Source: a bacterium (GTDB lineage: Bacteria > UBP14 > UBA6098 > 4484-93). From it: a stretch of DNA of 64,000 nt. Where the stretch lies: contig JAGGUN010000005.1 in assembly GCA_021158465.1 (NCBI GenBank), positions 4,685 through 68,684 on the forward strand, read 5' to 3'. Every line of letters starts with the position of its first letter. Position 1 is the stretch's first letter. Below are positions 8,947 through 17,440 of the stretch, in pieces. The position numbers were made by a program, and so were the translations under genes. The notes under the pieces were generated by a model. That model was not told where the DNA came from, searched no databases, and saw only the letters and a list, made by a program, of their open reading frames with translations.

Positions 8947-10754
8947 AGAAAGCGGTAATAATTGTTCTCATTCTGCCTGTGCTTGCATCCGGAGAGACGG
9001 TGAAGTCTGTGCGCATCGTCGGGAACAAGGCTATCTCCCTGTTTACAATAAAGTCTGTAATGGAGACAAAACCTGCTCTCATACCGTTCATCACGGGAGA
9101 GAACAAATTCTCCCAAAGCACTCTGAAGGAAGATCTCAAAAACATCCGCTCACTCTATCGAAGGAGGGGATATCTGTTCGCCGAGGCGACTGCGGAGGTC
9201 TCCGTTGATTCCCTCGGAGGGGCATACATCCTCGTGAAGATAACAGAGGGAAGCCAATACTTCTTTGACAGTTACACGACTGAAGGATGTGGTTATATCC
9301 CTTCCGGGAAGCTACATTCTATCGTCGGGTTCAAGCGTGGTGAGGTATTCAACGCAGAGAGGTTATCCGAGATCGAACAGGGGATATGGGAGTTTTCCGC
9401 TGACATCGGCTACCCATACGCAAAGACAACGATAACGATTGATACTCTTCCCGAGCATCGCGTCAGGATAAACATCAGTGTGGACAGGGGAAAGCTTGTG
9501 CATTTTGGGGAAACAAGGATAAGCGGCCTGCGCTTCTCCTCGAGCCTGATTGTGAAAAGGGAACTCACCTTTCATAAAGGAGAGCTTTTTTCGCAGAAAG
9601 AGATAAAAAAGAGTCGTCAGAACCTGTATGAGCTTGGCATATTCAACTCTGTGAGGATAACGGCTGTCGATATCGAGGATGAGCCGGACACAGTCGATAT
9701 TCTCATCACCCTCTTTGAGAAGAAACCTAACTGGTTCGGGCTTCGTCTTGGTGCCGTCGCCGACACAAACTATTCCCTCTCTGTTGATGCATCTGTCGAG
9801 TGTGGCAACAGAAACCTATTCAAGATGGCGCGGAGTATCAGGTTCTCTATAGCAAATGAATTCTTGCTTTTTAGATCCTGGGAGAACCTGAGAAACCGCT
9901 TTACCATCTCCTATCGCGAGCCATGGGTTATGGAGACCAGAACACCCGGTGAACTCACATTCTACTTCGAGCCAGGCAACTATCGTGAGACCCGTCAATA
10001 CAGAATACAGAAGCTTGGCGGAGAGTCAAGCATCTCGCACAGGTTCACCAGATATACGAGGCTCGGGTTCGGGTTCGGATATGAGCGGGCAGATATATTC
10101 GGCGTGAAGAGCCCAGAGCTTGCCGAGAGAATAAGACAGGAGGAGGGGATAATCATCCAGCGGAGGGTAACCTTCTTGGTTGAGCGGGATAGCAGAAACA
10201 GCTCGATATACCCGACAGAAGGCTCTATATGTAGGGCAAAGCTTGAGTATGCCGGCGGAGTTCTTGGCGGTGATGACAACTTCGCGAAACTTGACCTACT
10301 TTGGACAAGGTATCAGGAGGTCGAGGCAAGTTCTGTTCTGGCATCGAGGATAAGGTTGGCAGATGTCGGTAACCTTGCACCCGGCGAGGATATACTTCCC
10401 CACAACCGCTTCCAGTTGGGCGGTGGCTCCTCGGTCAGAGGGTTTGAGGAGTTCTCCATGGGTCCCCGTGATGAGGGCGGTTTACCGACAGGGGGAAAGG
10501 TGCTATTTCTTGCAAACTGCGAGCTCCGTTTCCCCTTATACTGGAAGTTGGGAGGAACGATATTTGTCGATGCTGGTAACCTGTGGGACAACTATCGCTC
10601 GGTCAAGCCAGAGAACATACGCATCTCGTCCGGGATAGGAATACAGTTTCTATCACCCGTGGGACCCGTCAGGCTCGACTATGCGGAAAGATTAACCAGA
10701 CTCGACGCAGGAACAAACGGGATGTGGCATTTTGGACTGCTATATGCATTCTAA
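8934..10754 (+). CDS. Omp85-family outer membrane barrel (BamA/TamA-like)
   Basis: 606 residues. Signal peptide at 1-20, then about three POTRA repeats (for example TVKSVRIVGNKAIS, and the one ending NLYELGIFNSVRI), then a beta-barrel from about residue 265. Near the end QLGGGSSVRGF carries the VRGF motif of the Omp85 L6 loop, and the terminal strands (LSPVGPVRLDYA) are typical. The protein inserts or helps assemble outer membrane proteins. With only about three POTRAs and an overlapping tamB upstream, TamA is the closer analogue, but a housekeeping BamA cannot be excluded from this window. Its presence is direct evidence for an outer membrane. Confidence 0.92.
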   Translation: MGILKKAVIIVLILPVLASGETVKSVRIVGNKAISLFTIKSVMETKPALIPFITGENKFSQSTLKEDLKNIRSLYRRRGYLFAEATAEVSVDSLGGAYILVKITEGSQYFFDSYTTEGCGYIPSGKLHSIVGFKRGEVFNAERLSEIEQGIWEFSADIGYPYAKTTITIDTLPEHRVRINISVDRGKLVHFGETRISGLRFSSSLIVKRELTFHKGELFSQKEIKKSRQNLYELGIFNSVRITAVDIEDEPDTVDILITLFEKKPNWFGLRLGAVADTNYSLSVDASVECGNRNLFKMARSIRFSIANEFLLFRSWENLRNRFTISYREPWVMETRTPGELTFYFEPGNYRETRQYRIQKLGGESSISHRFTRYTRLGFGFGYERADIFGVKSPELAERIRQEEGIIIQRRVTFLVERDSRNSSIYPTEGSICRAKLEYAGGVLGGDDNFAKLDLLWTRYQEVEASSVLASRIRLADVGNLAPGEDILPHNRFQLGGGSSVRGFEEFSMGPRDEGGLPTGGKVLFLANCELRFPLYWKLGGTIFVDAGNLWDNYRSVKPENIRISSGIGIQFLSPVGPVRLDYAERLTRLDAGTNGMWHFGLLYAF

Positions 10755-11208
10755 GAAAGAGACACTGTGGTTCGCCACGGACGGAACACTCGCCAGACTG
10801 GCACGCTGGTTGAGGCTGTTCGGTTACAACACAATCGTCATACCGAACAACCTCCCGATGCTCCTTTACCTCTCCTCCCACCAGGGAAGACTGCTCCTGA
10901 CACGCAGCCAAAGATGCGCTGAACTTGCAGGAAAAGACGCTATCCTTCTCTCCTCAGAGCAATTGCCCGAGCAGATAGCGTTCTTGAAAGAGAAAATAGG
11001 TATAGAAACAGAACCTATTTACACTCGCTGCACCCGCTGCAACGCAACGGTCTTCCCGATAGAGAAAGAAAAGATCAAACAGCTTGTTCCACCGTACACA
11101 TACAAAACGCACGAGGAGTTCTTCTTCTGCCCGATATGCAGAAAAATTTACTGGCGAGGAACACACGAAAAGCGAGTCCGTGAAACCCTAAGGAGGTTTC
11201 TAAGGTGA
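10744..11208 (+). CDS. Mut7-C RNase-domain protein with zinc ribbon
   Basis: 154 residues from the ATG at 10744, which overlaps the end of the Omp85 gene; an in-frame TTG lies at 10732. The N-terminal half (FATDGTLARLARWLRLFGYN, then LLLTRSQ) is the PIN-like Mut7-C (DUF82) fold with the leading acidic residue. The C-terminal half has a zinc-ribbon pattern, CTRCNATV ... FCPICRKIYWRGTH. The family is predicted to be RNases; direct biochemical evidence is limited. Its stop shares bases with the GTG start of the endonuclease V gene (GTGA), indicating translational coupling. Confidence 0.85.
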   Translation: MHSKKETLWFATDGTLARLARWLRLFGYNTIVIPNNLPMLLYLSSHQGRLLLTRSQRCAELAGKDAILLSSEQLPEQIAFLKEKIGIETEPIYTRCTRCNATVFPIEKEKIKQLVPPYTYKTHEEFFFCPICRKIYWRGTHEKRVRETLRRFLR

Positions 11209-11882
11209 GATGGAACAAAGAAAAGCTTACGATAAAGGAAGCAGTGTCCATCCAACGAGAGCTTGCCTCGAAGGTAAGGCTCACCCCGTATGAGGGGGTC
11301 CCGTCGCTCGTTGGCGGGGTCGACCTGTCGTATTCGAAGAAGACAGGAAATTTCTTCGCTGGACTCGTCATAATAGCAAAAGAAGGGGAAGAGTTTAAGG
11401 TCATCGAGAAGGTCAGATTCACAGGAACCCCTGACTTTCCATATGTTCCTGGGTTGCTCTCATTCAGGGAAGGACCTGCTGTGCTTGAGCTTATGAGGCG
11501 TGTCAAAAACCGCCCAGATGTGCTTTTCTTGGATGGTCAAGGTATCGCTCATCCGAGATTTCTGGGAATAGCAGCCCACATCGGTGTCCTGCTCGAGATA
11601 CCATCCATCGGTGTGGCAAAATCGAGGCTCGTGGGAGAATATGAAGAACCAGGAGACGAAAAGGGAAATTTTACTCCTCTTATGTATCATGGGAAACAGG
11701 TTGGAGCTGTATTGCGGACAAGGAGGAAGAAAAAACCTGTTTTTGTCTCCCCTGGGAACCTTATAACCGTTGCTGATGCAGTGCGCCTGACACTCGACTT
11801 CACAGGCAGGTACCGAATTCCCGAGCCGACTCGGCTCGCCCATCTCTTCGTCAACAGGCTTCGAGTCGAACAAAACCCTTGA
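11205..11882 (+). CDS. nfi: Endonuclease V
   Basis: 225 residues, normal length. Catalytic acidic positions are visible: Asp in GGVDLSYSK, Glu in SFREGPAVLEL and Asp in LFLDGQGIAHPR, followed by the conserved GIAAHIGVLL and GVAKS. The enzyme nicks DNA (and in some species RNA) near deoxyinosine and other deaminated bases and acts in cytoplasmic repair. The GTG start at 11205 is preceded by AAGGAGG (11190-11196) at good spacing. Deaminated-base repair is especially useful at high temperature, but thermophily is not shown here. Confidence 0.95.
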   Translation: MRWNKEKLTIKEAVSIQRELASKVRLTPYEGVPSLVGGVDLSYSKKTGNFFAGLVIIAKEGEEFKVIEKVRFTGTPDFPYVPGLLSFREGPAVLELMRRVKNRPDVLFLDGQGIAHPRFLGIAAHIGVLLEIPSIGVAKSRLVGEYEEPGDEKGNFTPLMYHGKQVGAVLRTRRKKKPVFVSPGNLITVADAVRLTLDFTGRYRIPEPTRLAHLFVNRLRVEQNP

Positions 11883-11914
11883 ATTTCTCCCGTTTTACCT
11901 TATCTTTTTATATT

Positions 11915-12682
11915 GTGAAACCAGTTGCCTTGATAATCGCAGGTTTTGACCCAACAGCTGGTGCAGGTATCCTCGCCGATAGAGCAGTATTCAACCGTTT
12001 CGGGATATTCTCTGTTTGCACGACAGCAGCACTCACCGCTCAAGGAAAAGATGGGGTAATAGAAATCTCCCCTGTTCCCTCCGAACATTTGAGCAAGCAA
12101 CTGCAGGGGATAGAATCGCTCTTCACCCCCAAGGTGGCGAAGATAGGAATGCTGTATTCCCCTGAGAATGTCGAGGTGGCGGCAGAATTCCTGCACAGGC
12201 GGAAGGTAACCTCTGTACTCGACCCGATGATACTCTCCAAAAACGGCACCCCGCTTGTCAGAGAAGAAGCGATACCGCTTATAAAGGAGAGGCTATTCCC
12301 CGAGGTTTCACTCATTACACCAAATATCCCGGAATTCAAGCGGATAGTGGGAATAATACCGTTCTCACCAGAATGGGTGGAGAAAACATTCGAGTTCCTG
12401 AAACAATACAAACAGCTTTCTCTCCTTCTCACCGGCGGACACAAAAAGGGTGTCCCGATAGACCTTCTGTTCCATCAGGGGAAGCTGCATACATTCACGG
12501 GTAGGAGGATAACCGGTATAACCCCTCACGGGACAGGATGCATCATCTCATCAGCGATAGCGGCAAATCTTGCACTCAACAGACCGCTTCCTGAGGCGGT
12601 CTCGGTTGCGAAGAGATACCTCGAACAGATGCTCAAAAGAGTAATCGTTAGGGGAAAGATCGACTATCTGGAGATAGAATGA
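11915..12682 (+). CDS. thiD: Hydroxymethylpyrimidine (phosphate) kinase, ThiD-like
   Basis: About 256 residues of the ribokinase-like HMP kinase family. The N-terminal ALIIAGFDPTAGAGILAD corresponds to the ALTIAGSDPSGGAG signature, and the C-terminal GITPHGTGCIISSAIAANLA is the anion-hole/catalytic motif. It phosphorylates HMP and HMP-P for thiamine synthesis. The GTG at 11915 gives the canonical N-terminus; a TTG at 11879, overlapping the nfi stop, would add 12 residues and cannot be excluded because neither has a good Shine-Dalgarno. No other thi gene or TPP riboswitch is seen here, so a salvage role is plausible. Confidence 0.88.
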   Translation: MKPVALIIAGFDPTAGAGILADRAVFNRFGIFSVCTTAALTAQGKDGVIEISPVPSEHLSKQLQGIESLFTPKVAKIGMLYSPENVEVAAEFLHRRKVTSVLDPMILSKNGTPLVREEAIPLIKERLFPEVSLITPNIPEFKRIVGIIPFSPEWVEKTFEFLKQYKQLSLLLTGGHKKGVPIDLLFHQGKLHTFTGRRITGITPHGTGCIISSAIAANLALNRPLPEAVSVAKRYLEQMLKRVIVRGKIDYLEIE

Positions 12683-13233
12683 TAGATTGGATCTTGGCGG
12701 TCGACCACAAACTGTTCTACTTCATCAACCGCTCACTCGAATGTGACTTGCTTGACACCATCTGCCCGATACTGACCCTCCCTTCATTCTGGCTCATACC
12801 TCTTGTACTTATGCTGTATCTGGTTGTCCGCAGTGAACCGAAGACGGGGCTGGCATGGGCACTGCTTTTGCTCTTACTCTTTGCTGTATCTGACTTTGTG
12901 TCGTCGGGCTTACTTAAACCTTTCTTCGCGAGGCTCCGCCCCTGCAGAGCGTTACCCGATGTCCATCTCCTTGCCTACTGCTCAAAGGGGTTCTCATTCC
13001 CATCAGGGCATGCTACAAACTCCTCTGCAGTCGCCGCATTCTCATTCGCTCTAAGTAGGAAAACAGTTTCCCTCATACTGATATTTATAGCCCTACTCAT
13101 CTCCTTTACGCGCGTGTATGTCGGCGTTCACTATCCAACCGATATATTCTCCGGCTGGATAATAGGAGCAGGCATCGCTTCTGGATTTATAAAGCTTTTC
13201 AAACTGATAGAAGGAAAGATGAGAGCAAAATGA
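12679..13233 (+). CDS. PAP2-family membrane phosphatase
   Basis: 184 residues with about five or six hydrophobic segments. It carries all three phosphatase motifs: KPFFARLRP, FPSGHATNS and TRVYVGVHYPTD, with the catalytic His residues in the second and third. Such enzymes dephosphorylate lipid phosphates such as undecaprenyl pyrophosphate or phosphatidate at the cytoplasmic membrane; the substrate cannot be read from sequence. The start overlaps the thiD stop by four bases (ATGA), and its own stop overlaps the next start in the same way. Confidence 0.9.
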   Translation: MIDWILAVDHKLFYFINRSLECDLLDTICPILTLPSFWLIPLVLMLYLVVRSEPKTGLAWALLLLLLFAVSDFVSSGLLKPFFARLRPCRALPDVHLLAYCSKGFSFPSGHATNSSAVAAFSFALSRKTVSLILIFIALLISFTRVYVGVHYPTDIFSGWIIGAGIASGFIKLFKLIEGKMRAK

Positions 13234-13742
13234 GAAGAAAGACATTCTGTCCATACTGTGGCGCAAAGCTCACTTCAAAGGTGGTAGGAGATAGAGGGAG
13301 GCTTGTCTGCTCATCATGTGGGCAGATAGTATACGAGAACCCTATCCCTGCAACAGGCGTTGTCGTATTGGATGATATGAACAGGATTCTGCTTGTGAAA
13401 CGAGGTGTAGAGCCGTGCAAGGGCGGATGGTCACTCCCGGGAGGGTTCGCAGAGATTGACGAAACTATCGAGGAAGCAGCACTACGGGAGCTCACAGAGG
13501 AAACGGGAATAATAGGTGAGATTGTGAGACTTATAGGTGTGTACTCACAGCCGAGTCCACAGTATAAAAATGTCCTCTTAGTCGGATACCTCGTGAAGGC
13601 TCTATCCAGCAACCTCCGCCCCTCCGACGATGTAGTAGAAATAAGATTCTTTGATAAAGGCTCTCTTCCTGAGGTGTGCTTCGAGGGACACAGACGGTTC
13701 ATCGAGGCAACCCTCGGTGTAAAGCCGAGTGGCAAATACTGA
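13230..13742 (+). CDS. Nudix hydrolase with N-terminal zinc ribbon
   Basis: 170 residues. The N-terminal zinc ribbon (CPYCGAKL ... CSSCGQ) precedes a Nudix domain with a complete box: GFAEIDE, then a REL-T-EETGI helix fitting GX5EX7REUXEEXGU. The ribbon is reminiscent of NADH pyrophosphatase-type or ADP-ribose-type Nudix proteins, which hydrolyse nucleoside diphosphate derivatives; the substrate is not decided by sequence. Its ATG overlaps the PAP2 stop (ATGA). Confidence 0.9.
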   Translation: MRRKTFCPYCGAKLTSKVVGDRGRLVCSSCGQIVYENPIPATGVVVLDDMNRILLVKRGVEPCKGGWSLPGGFAEIDETIEEAALRELTEETGIIGEIVRLIGVYSQPSPQYKNVLLVGYLVKALSSNLRPSDDVVEIRFFDKGSLPEVCFEGHRRFIEATLGVKPSGKY

Positions 13743-13756
13743 GAAAGGAGGATTCT

Positions 13757-14671
13757 ATGCAGGCTGCCGTATTCCCCGGTCAGGGGTCACAGAGACCCGG
13801 TATGGGGAAGGAAATCTACTCCCGCTTTCCAGCGGCAAGGAAGGTATTCGACACAGCGGAAGAGATAGCAAGTTTCCCACTGAAGAAGATATGCTTCGAA
13901 GACAGAGAGGGAGCTATCAACCAGACACAGTATACCCAGCCGGCACTCTTTGTCTCAAGCCTTGCGACGCTTGCCGCAATAGGGGATGTGGTCAGGTTTG
14001 ATGCCGTTGCTGGACACTCACTCGGCGAATACACAGCACTCGTCGCAGCGGGAATAATTTCCTTCGAGGATGGAATGTATGCTGTTCTGAGGAGAGGTGA
14101 ACTTATGAGCCGCTCATCCGAGACACCAGGCGGCATGGTCGCTGTCATCGGTCTTAACGAGGAAGAGATAGAGGATACCATCTTCCCGCTAAAACTAAAA
14201 GGGATAATAAACATTGCTAACTACAATTCTCCCAGGCAGATTGTGATATCCGGGGAGCTCGAGCTGATAAAAGAAGCACAGGAACTCCTTTCTCCAAAAG
14301 CCAGAAAGCTGATCCCTCTTGCCGTCTCTGGGGCATTCCACACAAAACTTATGAGTAGAGCAGCCAAGGAGATGAGCAAAGTCCTAAAACCTATCCGATT
14401 CAAAAAACCAAAGGTAGCCTATTTTTCCAATGTCTCAGGGAAGAAGGAAGACGACCCAAAGAGGATAAAGGAACTTATGAGAAAACAGATAGAATCTCCT
14501 GTTCGCTGGGTCCAACTCGTTGAAAGTATGGTAGGATACGGCATCAACCGGTTCATCGAGGTCGGGGAAGGTAGGGTTTTAACAGGGCTCATAAAGAGGA
14601 TTACAAAGGATGCTGAACTTGTTAACATAAACTCCGTCGGCTCGGTGGAAAGCTTCTGCAAGGAGGAATAA
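13757..14671 (+). CDS. fabD: Malonyl-CoA:ACP transacylase
   Basis: 305 residues. The N-terminal FPGQGSQRPGMGKEIY, nucleophile Ser in GHSLGEYTALVAAG and catalytic His in GAFHTKLM are all present. It transfers malonyl groups to ACP for type II fatty acid synthesis in the cytoplasm. The ATG at 13757 has AAAGGAGG five bases upstream and is the correct start; the open frame extends upstream but without family-like sequence. The next gene is fabG, separated by one base. No acpP or fabF follows, so the fab cluster is minimal here. Confidence 0.97.
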   Translation: MQAAVFPGQGSQRPGMGKEIYSRFPAARKVFDTAEEIASFPLKKICFEDREGAINQTQYTQPALFVSSLATLAAIGDVVRFDAVAGHSLGEYTALVAAGIISFEDGMYAVLRRGELMSRSSETPGGMVAVIGLNEEEIEDTIFPLKLKGIINIANYNSPRQIVISGELELIKEAQELLSPKARKLIPLAVSGAFHTKLMSRAAKEMSKVLKPIRFKKPKVAYFSNVSGKKEDDPKRIKELMRKQIESPVRWVQLVESMVGYGINRFIEVGEGRVLTGLIKRITKDAELVNINSVGSVESFCKEE

Positions 14672-14672
14672 A

Positions 14673-15395
14673 ATGCTTCTTGAAGGGAAAAGGGCAGTTG
14701 TGACAGGCGCAGCCTCCGGCATCGGACTCGCCATAGCAAAGAGGTTCTCGGAAGAGGGAGCGGAAACTGTTCTTGTAGATATAAACGCTGAAGCGCTCGA
14801 GAGGGCAAAGCGCAACATCCCAAACTCATCCGGAATTATCTGTGATGTATCAAGAGAGGAGGATGTTAAATCCCTGAAGGAGAAAGCAGGTGATGTTACA
14901 ATCCTTGTCAACAACGCCGGAATATCCAGGGACTCAATTCTCATCCGTGCGAGGAGAGAAGACTGGGAAAGAACCATATCGGTCAATTTGACCTCCGTCT
15001 TTCTGCTCTCCCGTGCGTTCGCAAGAGGAATGATGCGAGCGAGGTACGGCAAGATAATTAATATATCGTCGGTCATAGGTCTTATGGGGAACATCGGGCA
15101 GGTAGCCTACAGTTCATCGAAGGCAGGCATAATTGGGCTGACAAAAAGCCTTGCCAAAGAGCTTGCAACAAGGAACGTCTGTGTCAATGCGATCGCTCCA
15201 GGATTTATCGAGACACCGATGACAGACACCCTCTCCAAGGATGTCATCGAGAACTACAGGAAACTTATCCCACTCGGTCGATTCGGCAAACCCGAGGATG
15301 TCGCAAATGCAGCACTATTCCTGGCATCAAGCCTCTCCGACTACATAACAGGTGTTGTCCTCCGTGTTGACGGCGGAATGGTTACAGGATATTAA
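14673..15395 (+). CDS. fabG: 3-oxoacyl-ACP reductase (SDR family)
   Basis: 240 residues, normal for FabG. Classical short-chain dehydrogenase features: GAASGIG nucleotide-binding loop, NNAG, catalytic YSSSK and the ending GVVLRVDGGMV. It reduces 3-oxoacyl-ACP with NADPH in fatty acid elongation. AAGGAGG precedes the ATG. The position directly after fabD supports FabG over other SDR roles. It is the last gene of the first plus-strand run; a new promoter candidate follows. Confidence 0.95.
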   Translation: MLLEGKRAVVTGAASGIGLAIAKRFSEEGAETVLVDINAEALERAKRNIPNSSGIICDVSREEDVKSLKEKAGDVTILVNNAGISRDSILIRARREDWERTISVNLTSVFLLSRAFARGMMRARYGKIINISSVIGLMGNIGQVAYSSSKAGIIGLTKSLAKELATRNVCVNAIAPGFIETPMTDTLSKDVIENYRKLIPLGRFGKPEDVANAALFLASSLSDYITGVVLRVDGGMVTGY

Positions 15396-15412
15396 ACATA
15401 GGAAAAATTCCC

Positions 15413-15442
15413 TTGACTTTTGACATAAGTTCGATTTATTGA
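15413..15442 (+). promoter_or_regulatory. Promoter candidate for the lipoprotein pair
   Basis: TTGACT (15413-15418) with an 18-base spacer to TATTGA (15437-15442). A second -35-like TTGACA starts at 15420 but has no good -10. It lies in the 92-base spacer after fabG. Confidence 0.35.
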
Positions 15443-15487
15443 ATTTGTGTTAAAAGTGGAGTTTTTAACCTAACCAAGGGGGAAAAA

Positions 15488-15802
15488 ATGAGAGAGAAAA
15501 TTGTTGTCATCAGCCTTCTGACAGTTGCCTTTGTGGCGTTCGCTGTTGGCTGTCAGCAGAGTCCCGAGGCAAACCGAGCCATTATGGAAAGATTGGACCA
15601 GCTGGAGAAGAGGGTTGCCGACCTCGAACTCCAGTTGAATGAGCTCAAAAGTGGTGTGGAAAAGCCTGAGGTCCAGCCAAAACCCGAAGAGAAACCAGCA
15701 GAGGAAGCTGTCAAGCCTGAAACCAAGCCCGAAGAGGAAACAGCAAAGCCCGCTGCTCCCGCTCCAAAACCGAAAAAGAAGGTGAAAAGAAGAATAAAAT
15801 AG
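15488..15802 (+). CDS. Small coiled-coil lipoprotein
   Basis: 104 residues. An N-terminal signal with lipobox FAVGC predicts lipidation at Cys22. A short heptad segment follows (IMERLDQLEKRVADLELQL), resembling Lpp- or YbgF-type trimerising coiled coils, then a Pro/Glu/Lys/Ala-rich extended region and a strongly basic tail (KPKKKVKRRIK). Such a layout suits a membrane-anchored spacer whose cationic end binds an acidic polymer or peptidoglycan; that is inference. AAGGGGG precedes the ATG. No specific family recognised. Confidence 0.75.
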   Translation: MREKIVVISLLTVAFVAFAVGCQQSPEANRAIMERLDQLEKRVADLELQLNELKSGVEKPEVQPKPEEKPAEEAVKPETKPEEETAKPAAPAPKPKKKVKRRIK

Positions 15803-15815
15803 GAGGGAAAGCACA

Positions 15816-16574
15816 ATGAAGAAGCTACTACCTTTACTGCTTGTTTTGCCGCTTGTTTTCTTCGGGTTCGGATGTGAGGAGAACCCAGAGGAGCCAGAGA
15901 CTGAGGCACCATCCGCACCAAGAAACTTTACGATAACAGCCGGCGCAGATGAGGAGAGCCTTGAGCTTTCCTGGTCACCCCCATCGGAGGGAGAGGTAAC
16001 AGGATACTATATCTACTTCAATGATGAGATAATTGACTCCGTCGAGACCGGGCTCAGCTACACACACACACCAGACCAGCTGGGGAATTATCAGGTTGCA
16101 GCTTATAACGACGAGTATATAGGAGAGAAAACCCCCGAGATTTCGACCGAGCTTGTGACAGGCGAAAGCCAAGAAATCTGGCGCATGGATGACCCAAGCC
16201 CTGAGCACCCGTCTGGGTACGGCTGGAACGAAGACGGAAGCGGTACAGCATATAGTATGTCAGGGACAGCAAACCAGCCATATGTTGACCTTTACTTCGA
16301 TACGGATAACACTCTCAATTCCCCAGACAACCTCGGAGCAGGCTGGAGAACAACCGCTATTGCTCTCGTAGCTGAGACATACAACAATATCGAGCTTGCA
16401 CCGGCAACTGGATACTACAATATGGAGGATGTTGCTTTAAACGGGGTCTATATCCTCCAGATACAGGATGGCAACTACATCAAGCTCCAGATAACCGGCT
16501 GGGATACCGTTACCAACAAGATAACATTCAAATACGGCTTCCAGACAATCCCCAACTTCCGCAGGATGAAATAG
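15816..16574 (+). CDS. Lipoprotein with fibronectin type III-like domain
   Basis: 252 residues. Signal peptide with lipobox FGFGC, an acidic linker (EENPEEPETE), then a fibronectin III-like module (about 32-105: SAPRNFTITAG ... LELSWSPPSEGEVTGYYIY). The C-terminal half (about 118-252) is a beta-rich region of unknown type with many Tyr/Trp/Asn residues. It is likely an outer or inner membrane-anchored surface lipoprotein. TAGGAGGGA precedes the ATG, 13 bases after the upstream small lipoprotein. A clear terminator follows, so the two form a bicistronic unit. Confidence 0.75.
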   Translation: MKKLLPLLLVLPLVFFGFGCEENPEEPETEAPSAPRNFTITAGADEESLELSWSPPSEGEVTGYYIYFNDEIIDSVETGLSYTHTPDQLGNYQVAAYNDEYIGEKTPEISTELVTGESQEIWRMDDPSPEHPSGYGWNEDGSGTAYSMSGTANQPYVDLYFDTDNTLNSPDNLGAGWRTTAIALVAETYNNIELAPATGYYNMEDVALNGVYILQIQDGNYIKLQITGWDTVTNKITFKYGFQTIPNFRRMK

Positions 16575-16581
16575 AATGATT

Positions 16582-16620
16582 GCGGGTCCCTTTGATAAAT
16601 TCTCAGGGACCCGCTTTCTC
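16582..16620 (+). terminator. Intrinsic terminator after the lipoprotein pair
   Basis: A 10-bp perfect stem GCGGGTCCCT (16582-16591) / AGGGACCCGC (16605-16614), 13-base loop, followed by TTTCTC and further T-rich sequence. Confidence 0.85.
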
Positions 16621-16630
16621 ATTTCTTAAT

Positions 16631-17371
16631 ATGAACCTCGAAAACAAGGTATTCCTTATATCTGGGTCTATCGTTGCAGTCTCTGCTGTATCGCTGTTTC
16701 CAGCAGGCTCGATATTCGTCTCGGGGCAGTCGCTGGAGAAATTCATACCCTTAGGTGCAGGCGGGATACTTGTTTATATCATCTCATCACTTATTCTTCT
16801 TTACCTTGGGATAGAGCTTGCGGTTCATACCAGGTCATACGATTTCCCCTTCATCCGCAGGATACTGACAAAAGCTTCTTTGAGAGGTAATCTCTCAAAT
16901 GCAATGAAACATTCCCTCTTCTCCGCAATAGTTGTTTGGCTTGCCCTCATCGGGATAAGAAACATCTTTTCCTCCTTCCTTAAGACGCTTCCCTTTTCAT
17001 TTTGTTATAGCTACAACAACATCTTCCACCTCCTCGCCGTGAACTGGTCATCATCGCTCTTCGAGGAGATAGCTTTCCACCTTTTCCTCTTCAACCTGTT
17101 CCTTCTTGTCTTCGGCTTTATAAAGCTGAAATATCTTCGGTCTTTCCTTGCATATTCCCTGACCGCCGTTGCATTTTCATTTTACTTCATTCCCGAGATG
17201 CTGGGGGTTCTGTCGGTACCACAGATAATAAAGGTGCCAAGTAGCCTGATTCTGAGCCTTCTCGTCTACAACGGAACGCTCGGCGCTGTGCTGAACATAC
17301 TTTATCGCAAGGAAGGGTTGGAATCGGCGGTTATCGCCCACTTTATTCTGAACCTGCTCTTAAGGATGTAA
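16631..17371 (+). CDS. Multi-pass membrane protein, degenerate CPBP-like
   Basis: 246 residues from the ATG at 16631, with seven or eight hydrophobic segments. The C-terminal half resembles the CPBP (Abi) intramembrane protease family: SSSLFEEIAFHLFLFN aligns with the EExxxR motif, and AHFILNLL fits the HxxxN motif. The Arg of the first motif is replaced by His and no clear FxxxH motif is seen between, so activity is doubtful. The upstream part of the open frame overlaps the preceding terminator and is not likely coding. Function unknown; no Shine-Dalgarno is obvious. Confidence 0.6.
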   Translation: MNLENKVFLISGSIVAVSAVSLFPAGSIFVSGQSLEKFIPLGAGGILVYIISSLILLYLGIELAVHTRSYDFPFIRRILTKASLRGNLSNAMKHSLFSAIVVWLALIGIRNIFSSFLKTLPFSFCYSYNNIFHLLAVNWSSSLFEEIAFHLFLFNLFLLVFGFIKLKYLRSFLAYSLTAVAFSFYFIPEMLGVLSVPQIIKVPSSLILSLLVYNGTLGAVLNILYRKEGLESAVIAHFILNLLLRM

Positions 17372-17381
17372 TATTTGTTAC

Positions 17382-17410
17382 TTGACTTTTTCTTTCAAGA
17401 TGCGTAAAAT
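17382..17410 (+). promoter_or_regulatory. Promoter of the giant metalloprotease gene
   Basis: TTGACT (17382-17387), 17-base spacer, TAAAAT (17405-17410). The ATG is at 17441 with AAAGGGGGAAG just upstream. Confidence 0.65.
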
Positions 17411-17440
17411 GTTGGATCGAATAAAGAACAAAGGGGGAAG

